Shown here: positions 10,575 through 21,951 of the stretch, piece by piece
Numbering within the stretch: the stretch's first letter is position 1
Layout: each line of letters begins with the position of its first letter
Source of the DNA: Strigamia acuminata
Lineage: Eukaryota > Arthropoda > Chilopoda > Geophilomorpha > Linotaeniidae
Reading direction: 5' to 3'
Assembly: GCA_949358305.1 (NCBI GenBank)
Contig: OX442318.1
Coordinates: 11,204,517-11,268,516 of the forward strand
DNA: 64,000 nucleotides
The notes under the pieces: model-generated
What the model saw: the letters and a program-made list of their open reading frames with translations, nothing else
Databases searched by the model: none
What the model was told of the DNA's origin: nothing
Made by a program: the position numbers and the translations under genes

Positions 10575-11465
10575 GTTTTATGATAACTTGGCAAAGTTAT
10601 CACAAAACAGTTTAATATCAACATTTATTATCCATAAATATATAATACTATGTTTTTCTACTTAAAAGACACATAAAAGTTGCGTTTTATGTGTTTTTAT
10701 ATCAATGGTAAATTCCTGTTCGAATTTGCCGCTTTTGGTCGTCAGCGCCATCTATTGGCGCAATTTGGCGTTATATAGAAGTGAAACACTGCATGATTGT
10801 CACAACAGGAATAAGGAGAAATTTGAAAAACTTGTCTGCACCAACAGCATATAAACACTAAAATCCTTTGATCAAGTTGTACTAAATTCAATATAATTTA
10901 GTATTTTTGGGCAAGATGTTTTAATATCACATGTAAATATTTATTAACATACATTAAAACAGCATTACTAGTGTCAAAATAACATGCCCATGTTGACGCA
11001 TGAAGTAATAAGGAAATGTTAATTTTAAAGAAAGAAAATTTTTCTCCTTCATTAGCTTCAATGTAATGGACCTTTTTCTCCCTCCACACACACACATCCG
11101 TATTAACATCCATGTATTAAAAAACATCCTGGAGAATTTCTTAGTGTTATCCAAACTTAAAAATAAACTGGTTCGAACCAAGAAAATTGCCTTCAAACAC
11201 ATGTAAGAAACATTTTAACATAATAATATCATTTTATAAAACCAAATTACGCCTAACTGTGGTCTGTGCTCTGCTACGCAGACAAGTAGTTCTGTGTCAA
11301 AGCATGACAATTCTGGTGTAATGGGCTACTTTTTTGTGCCACAACACCAGTGATACGGCTTGGAATAGGTCAACAGGTCAACGGTGTGGTGGTTTTGAGT
11401 ATGGTTATTTGTATTATATAATGCTCAAATGCAATTGATATTTAATAGATTGAACATTTTAAATC
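10575..11465. other. NLR upstream region with dispersed-repeat fragment
   Basis: No coding region is supported. Positions about 11255-11362 are inversely homologous to about 61290-61455, sharing TACGCCTAACTGTGG, TTCTGTGTCAAAGCAT and AATTCTGGTGT blocks with an internal length difference. The NLR promoter should lie here but no clear TATA element stands out. Confidence 0.5.
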
Positions 11466-14400
11466 ATGAGTGACAACGCAAATACCGCAGATAGTCACAT
11501 AGACAGCGGAAATGTGTTGGTAAACATTGAACGTGCAAAAAACGTATTCACCAACTCCAATGTGTCCATCAATTACTGGCCAGCTTGTAAGTTTTGTCAC
11601 ATATTTTTAGTGAAGTACGGAAACCTCGAATTAAACTATTTATACTTTCCAGTAAATGGACCTGAAATAGAAGGGTTGAAAACGAGTCCAATTGGAAATT
11701 CAACTCTAACTGACACATCCCATCTAGTTTTAAAGGAAAAACTGCAACAACTGTACGAAAACATTACATTGCCCAAAGTTGCGTGGTTGGACGAAGGATC
11801 CGATTTGTCGATGACGGAATATTTCGTCCAACTTCAACTAAATCATTCCGAAGTATCGATAGACATCACCGGCATTTTTAACGCGGTTGAAAGCAAGAGA
11901 CCACTGAGGATACTCATCGAAGGCCAGCCTGGGTTCGGGAAAACAACGTTAGCGACTAAAATCGCTCACGACTGGGCGAGGAACGAAGAATACGTCAAAC
12001 ACTTCGAACTGGCTTTCTTCATGCCGTTGCGAGAACTTCACGGACTAAGCATCGACAACGCGATTGAAATAATAGGAAGTCAGTGCGACTACCAAGTCGA
12101 CGAGATTATCCAGGTTGTAAATCGGTTTCGAGAGAAGACTCTATTCATTCTCGACGGGCTAGACGAAGTTTCGATGGAAGAACGACAGGAAGTCATGAAA
12201 ATACTCTACAAGCAGATTTACAGCGCGGCAACAGTGCTGCTGTTCTGCAGAACTGGTTTCTTCGATTTCCATGCCAAAGAACGGACAAAATTGTTCGGAC
12301 TGTCAAACCTACGTCGTAATTTCTACGATAAACAAATATCGATATTAGGGATTCGAAGTCTGAGGAGGAAGCAACAATTTTTGGAGAAATTCATTCCAGA
12401 AACAACCGTCAGGAGCATAATTAAATTTTTGCTGCCGCAATTCGACTTGTTCGATTCACCGTTGCTTCTGATGTTGCTGCCGGTGATTGTAGAAGAAGAC
12501 GGCAATGTCGGTTCATTCTCCACCAGAACAGAGTTTTACAAGAGATTATTTAATTGCATTTTGAAGCACAGTTATGTCAAACGCGGTCACCACATCGACG
12601 CCGATTTTGACCTGTTTCGGTTCGGTCCATCGCCCGACGCCGTCCAGGATCGAATCCGACAGTTCGGACTATTATCGATGCAAAACATACACGAACGTAA
12701 ATTAAAGTTTGAAAGCAACGATTTGTTGAAAGAGATCTACGAGTTCGGGTTCTTAATCAGTCACAAAGAAATTAAATGCTTCAAATCCAGCAGCCATTTT
12801 GAGGCGTTGCATCTCTCCATCATCGAATTCGCCTCTGCGTTCGCTTTGTGGATGGAATTGAAGTTTAACCAGTCGCCATTGGCAGAAACCCTTCTGGAAC
12901 GAACCGTAATCGACTTCATCGATAGTGAAGGAACGTCACTAGTGTTGCCATTTCTCGCCAGTCTAATGGAAAGCGATTTAGATCGGCTGTTGATCCACTG
13001 CAACCGAATGAGCGCTTGGTTTTCGTTAGATTTTGATCTGACAGTCAAACTCCTGTCGGAATGTTCGCCGTCTAATTTTGGCAACAGCAAACGTTTGAGG
13101 GATTTAATTTCTCCAAAGATAAATATATCCAGCATGACGGAGTACGCGTACAAATATTTGGGAAACGGCACGAGTGTTCGACAAGAATTAATCAGATACG
13201 GAACAAAATGCGGAAAAATTATGAAAATTAACACGTTCGAAGAGACGACATCGAAAATGATCACGAGTAAGATAGAAACATGTTTGCATATTAATTTTAG
13301 GTCGATTAGAGGAATATGGTTTACGGCGTACACGGTCGTGCCGTGTGAATTGGCGCTGGTTTATCAATACTGGAATTCGTTTTCATTCCGTGGAACACTG
13401 GATGATTGTCTACGTTTTGCTGCATCTGCGTGTATTGAATCGTGCAGTTTGGAAATCTACAGTTCTTCGTCGACGGAAATATTTCTGCGATTGGTAGCGG
13501 AAAAGGAAACATTCGACAAAATCAAATACCGTTACTTACAGATCGAAATCGCTAGCGGATATCAAAAAGAAGTTATCGAAAAGCTGCTGAGAAACAATCA
13601 AGTTCAAAGTCTCGAGTTAATCGGAAACCACGAGTTGGACATGAGTGACTTTTGCCGCATTGCTGCTCGGTCCAGTTACTTGACTTGCGTACGTTTCAGA
13701 AATGTTTGCGTTGATTTGTACGATCTTACCAATGGTGGAACTAAGAAATACGCCTGCATAGACGTGGGTTTCTGTACTTTGACTTGCAAGCGACCGTTGT
13801 TAGAGCGAAACTGTTGTAATAAGCTGGAAATTTCCAGCCTGCCTGGCATTGAAGCAATAACTGAGATGGATCCTGACAGTTTGGAGTGTTACAACATCAA
13901 AATTGATCATTTTATTGCTAAACATCTCACATGGACTGGTTTTAACAGCGTTAAATGTCTGTCCCTACGTGGAAATTACGATATAAATACGGTGAATTCA
14001 GTTTTTGTTTGTAAAAATCTACAAACATTGCATTTGCAATTTGAGGACGAACTGGACAACCAAGAAATGTTGACAAATTGTCTCCGAAACCTTCCAATTG
14101 TGAAACTAGTCATTGAGAAACATTTTAAATTTAATATTTCAAATCTATTTAAGTGCATGAACAATGTTTGGGCTAAGAAAAACAATTCGCAGCTAAAAAC
14201 AATACACTTCATCGATTCCAAGTTGAATACTTCTGAGTGTGAAATATCAGAATTGATCGAAGGACTCAAGTGCGGCCATTGGGATAAAGTGAATTTAGTG
14301 TCAACAAAGAAAGAATTGCGTAAAGTTAGAAAATCCTTGCTCAATTCTAAACTCATGATAACTTATTCAAATTACCAATCGTTTTTCCCTGAATTTGATC

Positions 14401-14468
14401 GGTTTAAAATATATTTCTACACTTATTCTTCTAGCAGTAAAAATACATTATCTTTAACGTGCCAATAA
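11466..14468 (+). CDS. NLR-type protein: NACHT NTPase with LRR-like C-terminus (1,000 aa)
   Basis: A single long ORF. A NACHT nucleotide-binding domain is shown by the P-loop GQPGFGKT (residues 153-160) and the acidic Walker B strand FILDGLDEV (about 227-235), followed by helical/winged-helix-like sequence to about 500. The C-terminal third holds leucine-rich strands such as QVQSLELIGN, SVKCLSLRGN and LQTLHLQF, consistent with degenerate LRRs. The N-terminal 120 residues show no CARD, PYD or death domain I can recognise. The family includes cytosolic danger and pathogen sensors that oligomerise on nucleotide exchange. The frame contains a putative 66-nt in-frame intron (11587-11652). AATAAA overlaps the stop codon. 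An NLR is unusual for an arthropod. Confidence 0.85.
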   Translation: MSDNANTADSHIDSGNVLVNIERAKNVFTNSNVSINYWPACKFCHIFLVKYGNLELNYLYFPVNGPEIEGLKTSPIGNSTLTDTSHLVLKEKLQQLYENITLPKVAWLDEGSDLSMTEYFVQLQLNHSEVSIDITGIFNAVESKRPLRILIEGQPGFGKTTLATKIAHDWARNEEYVKHFELAFFMPLRELHGLSIDNAIEIIGSQCDYQVDEIIQVVNRFREKTLFILDGLDEVSMEERQEVMKILYKQIYSAATVLLFCRTGFFDFHAKERTKLFGLSNLRRNFYDKQISILGIRSLRRKQQFLEKFIPETTVRSIIKFLLPQFDLFDSPLLLMLLPVIVEEDGNVGSFSTRTEFYKRLFNCILKHSYVKRGHHIDADFDLFRFGPSPDAVQDRIRQFGLLSMQNIHERKLKFESNDLLKEIYEFGFLISHKEIKCFKSSSHFEALHLSIIEFASAFALWMELKFNQSPLAETLLERTVIDFIDSEGTSLVLPFLASLMESDLDRLLIHCNRMSAWFSLDFDLTVKLLSECSPSNFGNSKRLRDLISPKINISSMTEYAYKYLGNGTSVRQELIRYGTKCGKIMKINTFEETTSKMITSKIETCLHINFRSIRGIWFTAYTVVPCELALVYQYWNSFSFRGTLDDCLRFAASACIESCSLEIYSSSSTEIFLRLVAEKETFDKIKYRYLQIEIASGYQKEVIEKLLRNNQVQSLELIGNHELDMSDFCRIAARSSYLTCVRFRNVCVDLYDLTNGGTKKYACIDVGFCTLTCKRPLLERNCCNKLEISSLPGIEAITEMDPDSLECYNIKIDHFIAKHLTWTGFNSVKCLSLRGNYDINTVNSVFVCKNLQTLHLQFEDELDNQEMLTNCLRNLPIVKLVIEKHFKFNISNLFKCMNNVWAKKNNSQLKTIHFIDSKLNTSECEISELIEGLKCGHWDKVNLVSTKKELRKVRKSLLNSKLMITYSNYQSFFPEFDRFKIYFYTYSSSSKNTLSLTCQ
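11587..11652 (+). other. Putative 66-nt in-frame intron in the NLR ORF
   Basis: A GTAAGT donor at 11587 and a TTTATACTTTCCAG acceptor ending at 11652 bound a 66-nt segment with no stop codon in frame. Splicing would remove 22 residues (Cys-rich, aromatic) and keep the frame. Both spliced and retained forms are therefore translatable. Confidence 0.5.
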
Positions 14469-14470
14469 AA
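14465..14470 (+). terminator. NLR polyadenylation signal
   Basis: AATAAA overlaps the TAA stop of the NLR ORF, implying a very short 3' UTR if used. Confidence 0.4.
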
Positions 14471-14489
14471 TGATTAAAAATGATTTGAG

Positions 14490-15797
14490 TACTCATTAGT
14501 TAACATCTGAATTGACTTCGTATTGACTTTAAATGCAAACCACAACCTTCTTTTTCATCTACTTACTATTGTCATTATTCTTCAAAACTCAAGTAAATGT
14601 GGTATTTTATATATTTACACTCAATTCATTAGCAATTTTTTGAGCAGACTGATTTTTATTTACAGTCAAATGGAAAATGCGTCGCAGACCATGTTATTGC
14701 CACATTAAAATCTCTAATTAATTCCATGTTAGACAGGGTGTACATAGTTATCCTAAGGCAGGCTAACTTTATTTGGTATTAAATGGTACTAAATCATTGC
14801 CTACATTGTCATAAATCATTGTTAACCAACTGTTCATAATTTTTTGAACCAGGGTGTTTTTTCATTTTAGTTGATTACGAGAGAAAAATAAAAGTTTCCA
14901 TGTTAAAAATAAGGTTTCTTGCTTATTTTGATGTGAAAAAACGATTGGAATAGGTTAGAAAACCATAAAATGACGAGATCATTTCAAAACAAACAAATTT
15001 CACGTGTTCGTAATTTTTTGTGCCGCACCTTAATTTCCAATCATTCTAATTATATTTTATAAGGAATACGAATCAATGTGATTATACTCTAAATCACTTT
15101 ATAATACAATGTCTTTTTCCATGTATAAAATACAGTTTTATGCTATTTTTATTTCAACGTACATGTTTGTTCAGTTTATTGTTGCTTTGTCAGGAAAGCT
15201 CACAATTTTTTGATTAGTGAGTATAGCTTAAAAGCTTAATCGATTTCATCATGTGTTTCAAAGTGAATTTTAGTTTTCATTTCTGTGTGGAAAGTGAAGT
15301 GATGTTTCTTGTATTTTTTCCGATACTGAATCCAATTATACTGAAAATCCCCAGTTTAAATTAATTGAAATAGTATTGAACAATAATGCTTTTAATCAAA
15401 TGAAAAGCTCTACTGCTCACGTAAGTTTATTATAACACTCAATTTTATTAAATTTTATTAATTTCTTAAAACACTCAACTTAATGAATGAAACTTTTTGT
15501 CCTGTACACAGTAAATGCACTTGTTGTTGTTGCCTTTCAACAGCACAAAAGTCACAACTCATCATTCCTTGCTCTTTGTAATGCATTAACAATTACAATA
15601 GTTATTCCGAGAACAAAACTTAACAATTTTCTCATCTAGTAGGTAATGAGTACCGGTAACTCAAATATCTTCTAACATTTTAAGTTCTAAGTCATTTTAA
15701 CACTAACCAAAAATGATAATATTACTTGCGGTTTTAATACGTTTGTGTGATTAATTAATGACAAAATATTTTAACAGATATTTTTCTAGCAGACGCA
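14490..15797. other. Intergenic spacer between NLR and first channel gene
   Basis: Apart from the blocks duplicated at the window start (14490-14543 and 15040-15140), nothing identifiable is seen. The sequence is AT-rich, with no ORF of coding character. Confidence 0.5.
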
Positions 15798-18700
15798 ATG
15801 CACTACCAAGTGGTTGGCAGAATTCAAAAACTTCGTAAGAGAAGAATGCGACATCTTATTAGAAGTGTTTTGGAACAAGAAATGGAGACACCGCCTTTCC
15901 TAGCGTCTGTGAAAAAAATTTCAAAACAGAAAATAATTGTGTCAACCACACTTTTCATATTGCTCGCTTTGAATTTTTCTACGTGCATTTACCAAACTGC
16001 AGATCGAATATTGTATTACATGTCCGAACCAACCAAAGTTGACGCACGTTTAATGGAAACAACGCACGGTTCATTTCCATACATCTATTTCTATCCACCA
16101 TCGACGCAAGAAATAGAAGATTTCCAAGCTAAGATTCGTAAAAACATTACACCAATTTGTGCAAAAATGTTTGATCCATTAAATATCAATCAACCTGTAG
16201 ATGAATATTATGATAACATACAATATTTGAGTGTACCCAGTTATCTAACAGATGCTTACCTCGTTATGGTAATGCTTTCTTTTCTTAATTACTCTCAGCA
16301 ATTAACACATGTTTAATTTACAAACAGGGTAAATTTCGTTTTAATCTTACGATTAAAAATTATGATGCTCCCGTCTTACCGATGTCGCAAGTTTCTAGTC
16401 GTAAGTCAATTCAAAACTCAAAAACAAAAATCCAAATCATCTTATACAATTTATTTCTATTTAGCAATTCTGTCAACGTATGGAAATGCTAACTACAGGA
16501 TGATAATGAAACTTAATTTTCCAAAATCTTGCCTAATGACTCGCGTTTGTATTTAATTTAGTTCGATATACTAGGGTCTAGGGTGTTTTCGGTTGCCAAT
16601 TGTTCCTTATAATTATAAGTTACAAGCTCATAATTATAAAAATGGACTTAGAACATAACATAACTCCTCAACTTTTACACTATTTTGTAAAATAAGGGAG
16701 CCAATCAGATCGCTTAACACTATTTGAAGCTCTTCCCACTATTGCAAATGGCGCTGGTGGTGCTGATGGAAATTACAAATGGCGGCATGACCATAGTTTC
16801 AACATTCAGTCTCAATCACAATTTCTTTCTGCCATCGAAGGGTAGTAACAACTAAAATCATTCCAGGTAAGCAAATAAATAAACTAGAAGACAATTTTAT
16901 GTCTGAAAAATGTCAAATTAGTAAAACTATAGATCATTTTGGTTTGATGTGACTTGTGGTGGTCACATGGTATTTATAAGTATAATTTATAAAATATATT
17001 TGCTCTACCGCAAGTGCCTATTTCAACAAGGAATTATAATTACAATTATGAGCTTGTAACTCATAATTATAAGGAAAAATTGGCAACTGCAAACACCCTA
17101 TTGTGTACACACAATAAGTTATAAATATTATGAGATATTTTTATTTATAACAAATGTTTTGTAATGGATTTTTACACCAGAGTGTAGCACTAACTTGTAA
17201 GTGTTATTTTTAGATTATGATTAACACAATGCATTATTTCATATCATATAAAAATACCGTATTTTATCGATTAAGAGGCGCGGCTCTTACTCAAAACTGC
17301 CATTTTTGTCAGCAATTACAATTTCGGTTTTTCGTTACATTTGTTTAATGTAACAAATGAAGTCTGAACTTCACAAACGAAGCATACGTTCATCGTCCAC
17401 GAGGTTAAATACGGAAACAATACCATACTTTTGCAAAAATACAGTGTTCTTGGTGTCTCGGCCGCGGCTACTATTCGCGGGCGACTCTTAATTGGTTAAA
17501 TTCGGTTTGTGTTCTTATGTGTTGTGTTAAATGAGGAGTGTTACGTTTTGCCAATGTGCGTAAAGATTTCTGAACATCATATAACACAATACATAATTTC
17601 TCATTCAACAATTATAATTGTGGTAATTGTTATAACACCATGTATGGTAGGTGTTAATAGATCCATCACCAGTGGTATATCACGTCCTGCACATGAATGT
17701 TGAAGTTTTGTCATTGAAACAAATCAGACATCAAGTGCTCAGGATTGTGCAAAAAGTAAGAATTATTAAGTGCTTTGCAGTTGCTGCTCACAGGGCTGGA
17801 AACAGCCGGAAAATACCAGAATAGCAACGCTGAAAAGAGCGACGTCGCTCTTTTGAAGCGCAATTTTGCTTCGTTTTAGCGTAGTTGAAATTAGCGACGC
17901 CTCATAAGAGCGCCGTGGAAGTGCGTTGCACGAAAGAACGACGCTGTGGAAATGCTAACCACGTATAAGCGACGTTACGAAATAGCGACGCCATATTTGT
18001 AACGTTGCTCATATTACATGGCGTATGCAGTTGGTTTTTCATTGTTTTCAGTGTTTTGCACGTACAATTTCACGTTTTTCAGTGTTTTGCACGTACAATT
18101 TCAGGGTTTTCAGTGTTTTGCACGTACAATTTCAGGGTTTTCAGTGTTTTGCACGCACAATTTCAGGGTTTTCAGTGTTTTGCATGTACAATTTCAGGGT
18201 TTTCAGTGTTTTGCACGTACAATTTCAAGCGATCGCTCTTTCAAGTGATCGCTCTTTCCTGCGTCGCTCTTTTCAAACGACGCTATTCCGAGCTTGCTCT
18301 TCTCAGCGTCGCTCTTCTCAGCGTTGCTATTAAAGGGCTCCTTCGAAACAGCAGGTGGTTTGGAAAGGGGAAATGACATTAACAAAAATTATCAACTATT
18401 TTTAACTTTGTTATAATACTTGTGATAATTGCTTAAACTTATCTTTCAGTATCACTTTCTCAACACTAAGCAGAAACCTTGTGATAATAACTTACATGAC
18501 TGCTTGCGACTTTGTCTCCTGAAAAAATTTAGTTGCAGGTAATAATTTTTGTGAAAGAGTGTCAGTGTCGTGTATTGTGTTATTGCTAGCCGTGGTCTGT
18601 CATTTCGGACTTCTGTCGAAAAATGTTTCTGTGTATGTGCACAATCTTAGTTTTTCAGCAGCAATCGAATTTTTCCTGGCATGAGCACATGTTTTAACAC

Positions 18701-21700
18701 TGATTTCAATACACCACCTAGCGCTAAAAGGTGGCAAAACAGTGTATCCTGCTCCCATTAATGGTATTCTATCTTGTAAACAAAATATTATCTTAATAAT
18801 AATTAAAAAAGTATTCGTATTTATGATAGTCATTAAAAAATGTCGAACATGACACCTATTGTCAACAAACTAAACTTTTTACTATTAAAGCCCAATCAGT
18901 TTTTCTCATAGGTAATATACCGAGCGCGACGTGTAATTGTCGGGATAATTAGGTCAGCACGAATCTTCTTGCCTGATAAGATCACGAGTGCCCGTCACGA
19001 GTGATCTTATCTGACAAGAAGATGAGTGCTGACCTAGTCCCGAAAATTACTCAAGCGCGAGGTGTATTTGATACGAGAATTTACCAATAGAAAATATTGT
19101 CCGATAGTCAATCGTATCCAAACTGGCCTCGCCCCATCGTAAAGAGGCGGCCGCTATGCTGCTTGGTTTGTAAAGCAACAACAATCGTTCTGCGGACCAA
19201 TCCCGATGCGCGTAACAAACCGCATTTGACGTTTGATGCTTGGTTCAGAAAGGCCCCACCGGGGGGCGCAAAGCAAGAGAAACATTATCGGGAAAAGTGG
19301 GAAAACTGTATGGCGAGAGGAAAGTTTTCCCGGCAATAACCAATGAGACGATAAAAGCGGTTTGTTACGCGCATTGGGATTGGTCGGGAGACCAATTGTT
19401 GTTTTGTTAGCCCTAATCTCATTCGTGGCTATTTTTAGACAAAGCTAGTGGTAAATTCTCTGTGCAATATTGGCACTTAAAGTAATTTGATATTTTTAGA
19501 TATCCATTTTATGAGGCAAGACACTTAACAAAGTGCAATACCAGTTATCATTCTGCAAAACAAATTACCACCCTGCTTGCTTCCCTGTGGATGAGAAATG
19601 TAAAAAAGGAATGTGGATGCCTCAATATCTGTGACGAGACACAACAAAGCATAAACTACAATGAAATACCTGATTCTGAGACCATTTTAGACGTCAGTCT
19701 TCTCAGCAATTACATTCGAACTATGAAAGAACGTTTTTCCTACAATGTAATCTTTTTGCTGTGCGACATTGGAGGAAACATCGGACTCTATTTCGGCATG
19801 TCTTGTTTGTCGCTTGTTGAAATATTTGTTTACTTCTGCAAAATGCCTCTCGTTATATTCAGACACCCGAGAAAAGCAGATCCCAAGTTGAAGGAACAAG
19901 TTGACGCAACACTAGAAGAAATGAAAAAAATACACATACAATCATTTCTTAAATATAAACTGAAAATGACAATTTCACTATCCCTTCTATGCATTTCAAT
20001 TTACTACACTTACAACTTGATTGATTTTTACTTTGAATATCCACTCGCCAAAAGTGTAAATCTCTTAAAAGATGATGTTATTCACTTTCCACTCGTAATC
20101 ACATGTGGCCATAGTTCAGAAATACTAAAAGCTAAGATAAATTTAGATAAACTACTTAATGCTGATTGTGATCATTACAACCTTTTCGATTTACTCCACC
20201 ACTCATCACAATTTGCAAACAAACCACTGCAACTGTGGAATGCCTCGTCATCTTACAACATTCACATGAAGACGTGGAACGACCTTGTAAGAATACAAAA
20301 TTTCAATCATTGATATAAATTTCAAAAACATTCATAAAATGCTTTTGTTTGTAGGACAATAAATTGTCTCGTGATACGTTTTATGCCAATTTATCAATAG
20401 CATCGACCGTATTTGGAATGTGCAGTGTGTTTAAGAAAGGTACAGTAAAATTCTGATTGTAAGGCGCACTCCGTTTTTAGACAGTTTTTTGGAAGAAAAA
20501 GTAATTATTTTGGCGCAGATAATTTTATGTTCCATTTTTTTTGTCCATTTTCACCCTGAATAAAATCGCAACCAGAAGTCATTTTATGGTCATGTTTTCA
20601 CCAAATGATAGCTTGATGATTGTAATTTTAGGTACCAAAAGCATGATTCATAATTTCGTATGTTTGTCTTAAATTCCCAATTAGAAAATGAAACCACAAA
20701 AATGAAATCGAGTGTGCCATTATTTTGGCAAGTGTATAATCAAATTTTTTTTGTTACTTTTAAATGTTTATAGTTGATATGCCGTTTTCTCCAAATAGTA
20801 ATAGAATAATAATTGATTATAAAGATAATGTCACATACAAATGCAACATAAATCAAGATGTAAGATATTTTGAACAACTTCATACATTTAAGTTCATTAT
20901 TTGCATTCTAGCATTTTATTCTACCGCAAAATCAAAATTTTCATCCTAAGCATGTTTTTAATTTTCCCAATAATTTTTTTACTACGATTGATATTTTCCG
21001 TCAAACGGTAATTTTTAACAAAGTGGCTACGTTCACGTCCGACGTAAACGTATTATTTTCATGACGCGCTATGATTGGTTGAGAGCTACATTGAAATACG
21101 AACTGAAAATACACAGTTAGGTCTACTTTGTAAGAAATAAAGAAGCTAAAACCTCGAGAACATCGAATTTGAGAAAACTTACGTTGACGAAACGAATCGA
21201 CATCAATGGATCTCAGCCAATCACAACGCATCATGAAAATAATACATTCACGCCGGACGTGAACGTAGCCACTGCCAATTTTTAAATAATAACAGATTGC
21301 TGTATAATCCATTCATTCTTTTTAGTTTGTGCGAATAAATACTCCAAAAAGTTCTTGCAAACCAAACAATCAGGTTTCAGATTGTGAAGAAAAATGTTAT
21401 ACTGATAAATTGAATGAACAACCATTCACTTGCAAGTATGTTGTCATAAAAAATGTGCAATAAACATTTATATTTAGGACTAGCTTGAGAAACAAGCGAA
21501 GTTTTACGTTTGAAATGCTTTTGCCCATTAAATTCTAGTTTTTCACGTAATAGTACAATCAGTTGGTATACATTTGTATTTTTTTTTTATTATTTCCAGA
21601 TTACCATTCATGAACATGACAAATTTACCTCTTTGCGTATCTCCTGAAACAGCCAAAATAACGCACAAAATGTATCTGCAAACTCAATTCACGACACATC

Positions 21701-21951
21701 CACAAAAAGACTGTTCCTGTTCAGCACGCTGCAAGGAAACTATATTTATTCCTTCAATAAAAAATCACTTTAAACACAAAGAAACCAAATTTATGTACAC
21801 TATTGAAACGAACACCCGAGAAGTAATCGAAGAACAGAAAATAATATCCATTATTAAATTATTCTGTAATATTGGATCTGTTATTGGTATAATGACTGGT
21901 CTTTCAATATTTTCGCTTGCTGAATTCATTATTCAATTAAAATATCACTGA
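15798..21951 (+). CDS. Double-unit DEG/ENaC channel, copy 1 (10 exons, about 745 aa)
   Basis: Exons inferred by splice signals and alignment to the two paralogues: 15798-16268, 16328-16400, 16465-16544, 17651-17755, 18450-18538, 19500-20286, 20355-20439, 20774-20859, 21326-21435, 21600-21951. Unit 1 has TM1 (about residues 47-75), post-TM1 FPYIYFYP, extracellular YPFYEARHL and CGCLNIC, then TM2 IGLYFGMSCLSLVEI with the GxS filter (GMS, about 372). A cytosolic linker of about 40 residues leads, within exon 6, to TM3 (about 430-453) and HFPLVITCG. Unit 2 ends with CSCSARC and TM4 IGIMTGLSIFSLAEF (GLS). DEG/ENaC proteins are amiloride-type cation channels with one unit per subunit; this has two. 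Both ectodomains (260-280 aa) are short. The weak exon 3 donor (GTTTGT) is the main doubt. Confidence 0.85.
16581..17098. mobile_element. TA-target MITE in intron 3 of channel copy 1
   Basis: Inverted ends GGGTGTTTTCGGTTGCCAAT and the complement of GGCAACTGCAAACACCC extend over about 60 bp (TTATAATTATAAGTTACAAG and inverse). They are flanked by TA on both sides (16579-16580 and 17099-17100). No ORF. Confidence 0.8.
17821..18330. mobile_element. Inverted-repeat element with AGCGACG motifs, intron 4
   Basis: ATAGCAACGCTGAAAAGAGC at the left is matched by its near complement ending GCGTTGCTAT at the right. Many AGCGACG/CGTCGCT motifs lie inside, and the centre is a 31-bp minisatellite. A target duplication is not clear. 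Confidence 0.6.
18048..18235 (+). repeat. 31-bp minisatellite, about 6 copies
   Basis: The unit contains CAGTGTTTTGCACGTACAAT followed by TTCAGGGTTTT. Its open frames in three phases are repeat translations, not genes. Confidence 0.9.
18920..19070. repeat. Palindromic mini-element, intron 5
   Basis: Two arms of about 70 bp (containing AGGTCAGCAC and GATAAGATCAC, and their complements) surround a short centre, GAGTGCCCGTCAC. Long hairpin, no coding capacity. Confidence 0.7.
19170..19410. repeat. Inverted-repeat mini-element, intron 5
   Basis: The left arm GACCAATCCCGATGCGCGTA and right arm TACGCGCATTGGGATTGGTC are inverse copies flanked by matching ACAACAAT-type ends, about 240 bp overall. 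An 80-codon ORF across it is incidental. Confidence 0.65.
21023..21272. mobile_element. MITE in intron 8 of channel copy 1
   Basis: GTGGCTACGTTCACGTCCGA at the left is inverted at the right end (…ACGTGAACGTAGCCAC). About 65 bp of each arm pair, including CTATGATTGGTTGAGA and its complement. No ORF. Confidence 0.7.

Noticed and set aside
12323-14356. Minus-strand ORFs under the NLR gene
   Set aside because: Antisense shadows of a long conserved frame; no motifs.
18005-18376. ORFs of 76-123 codons in three frames
   Set aside because: Translations of the 31-bp minisatellite, which has no stops in several frames.
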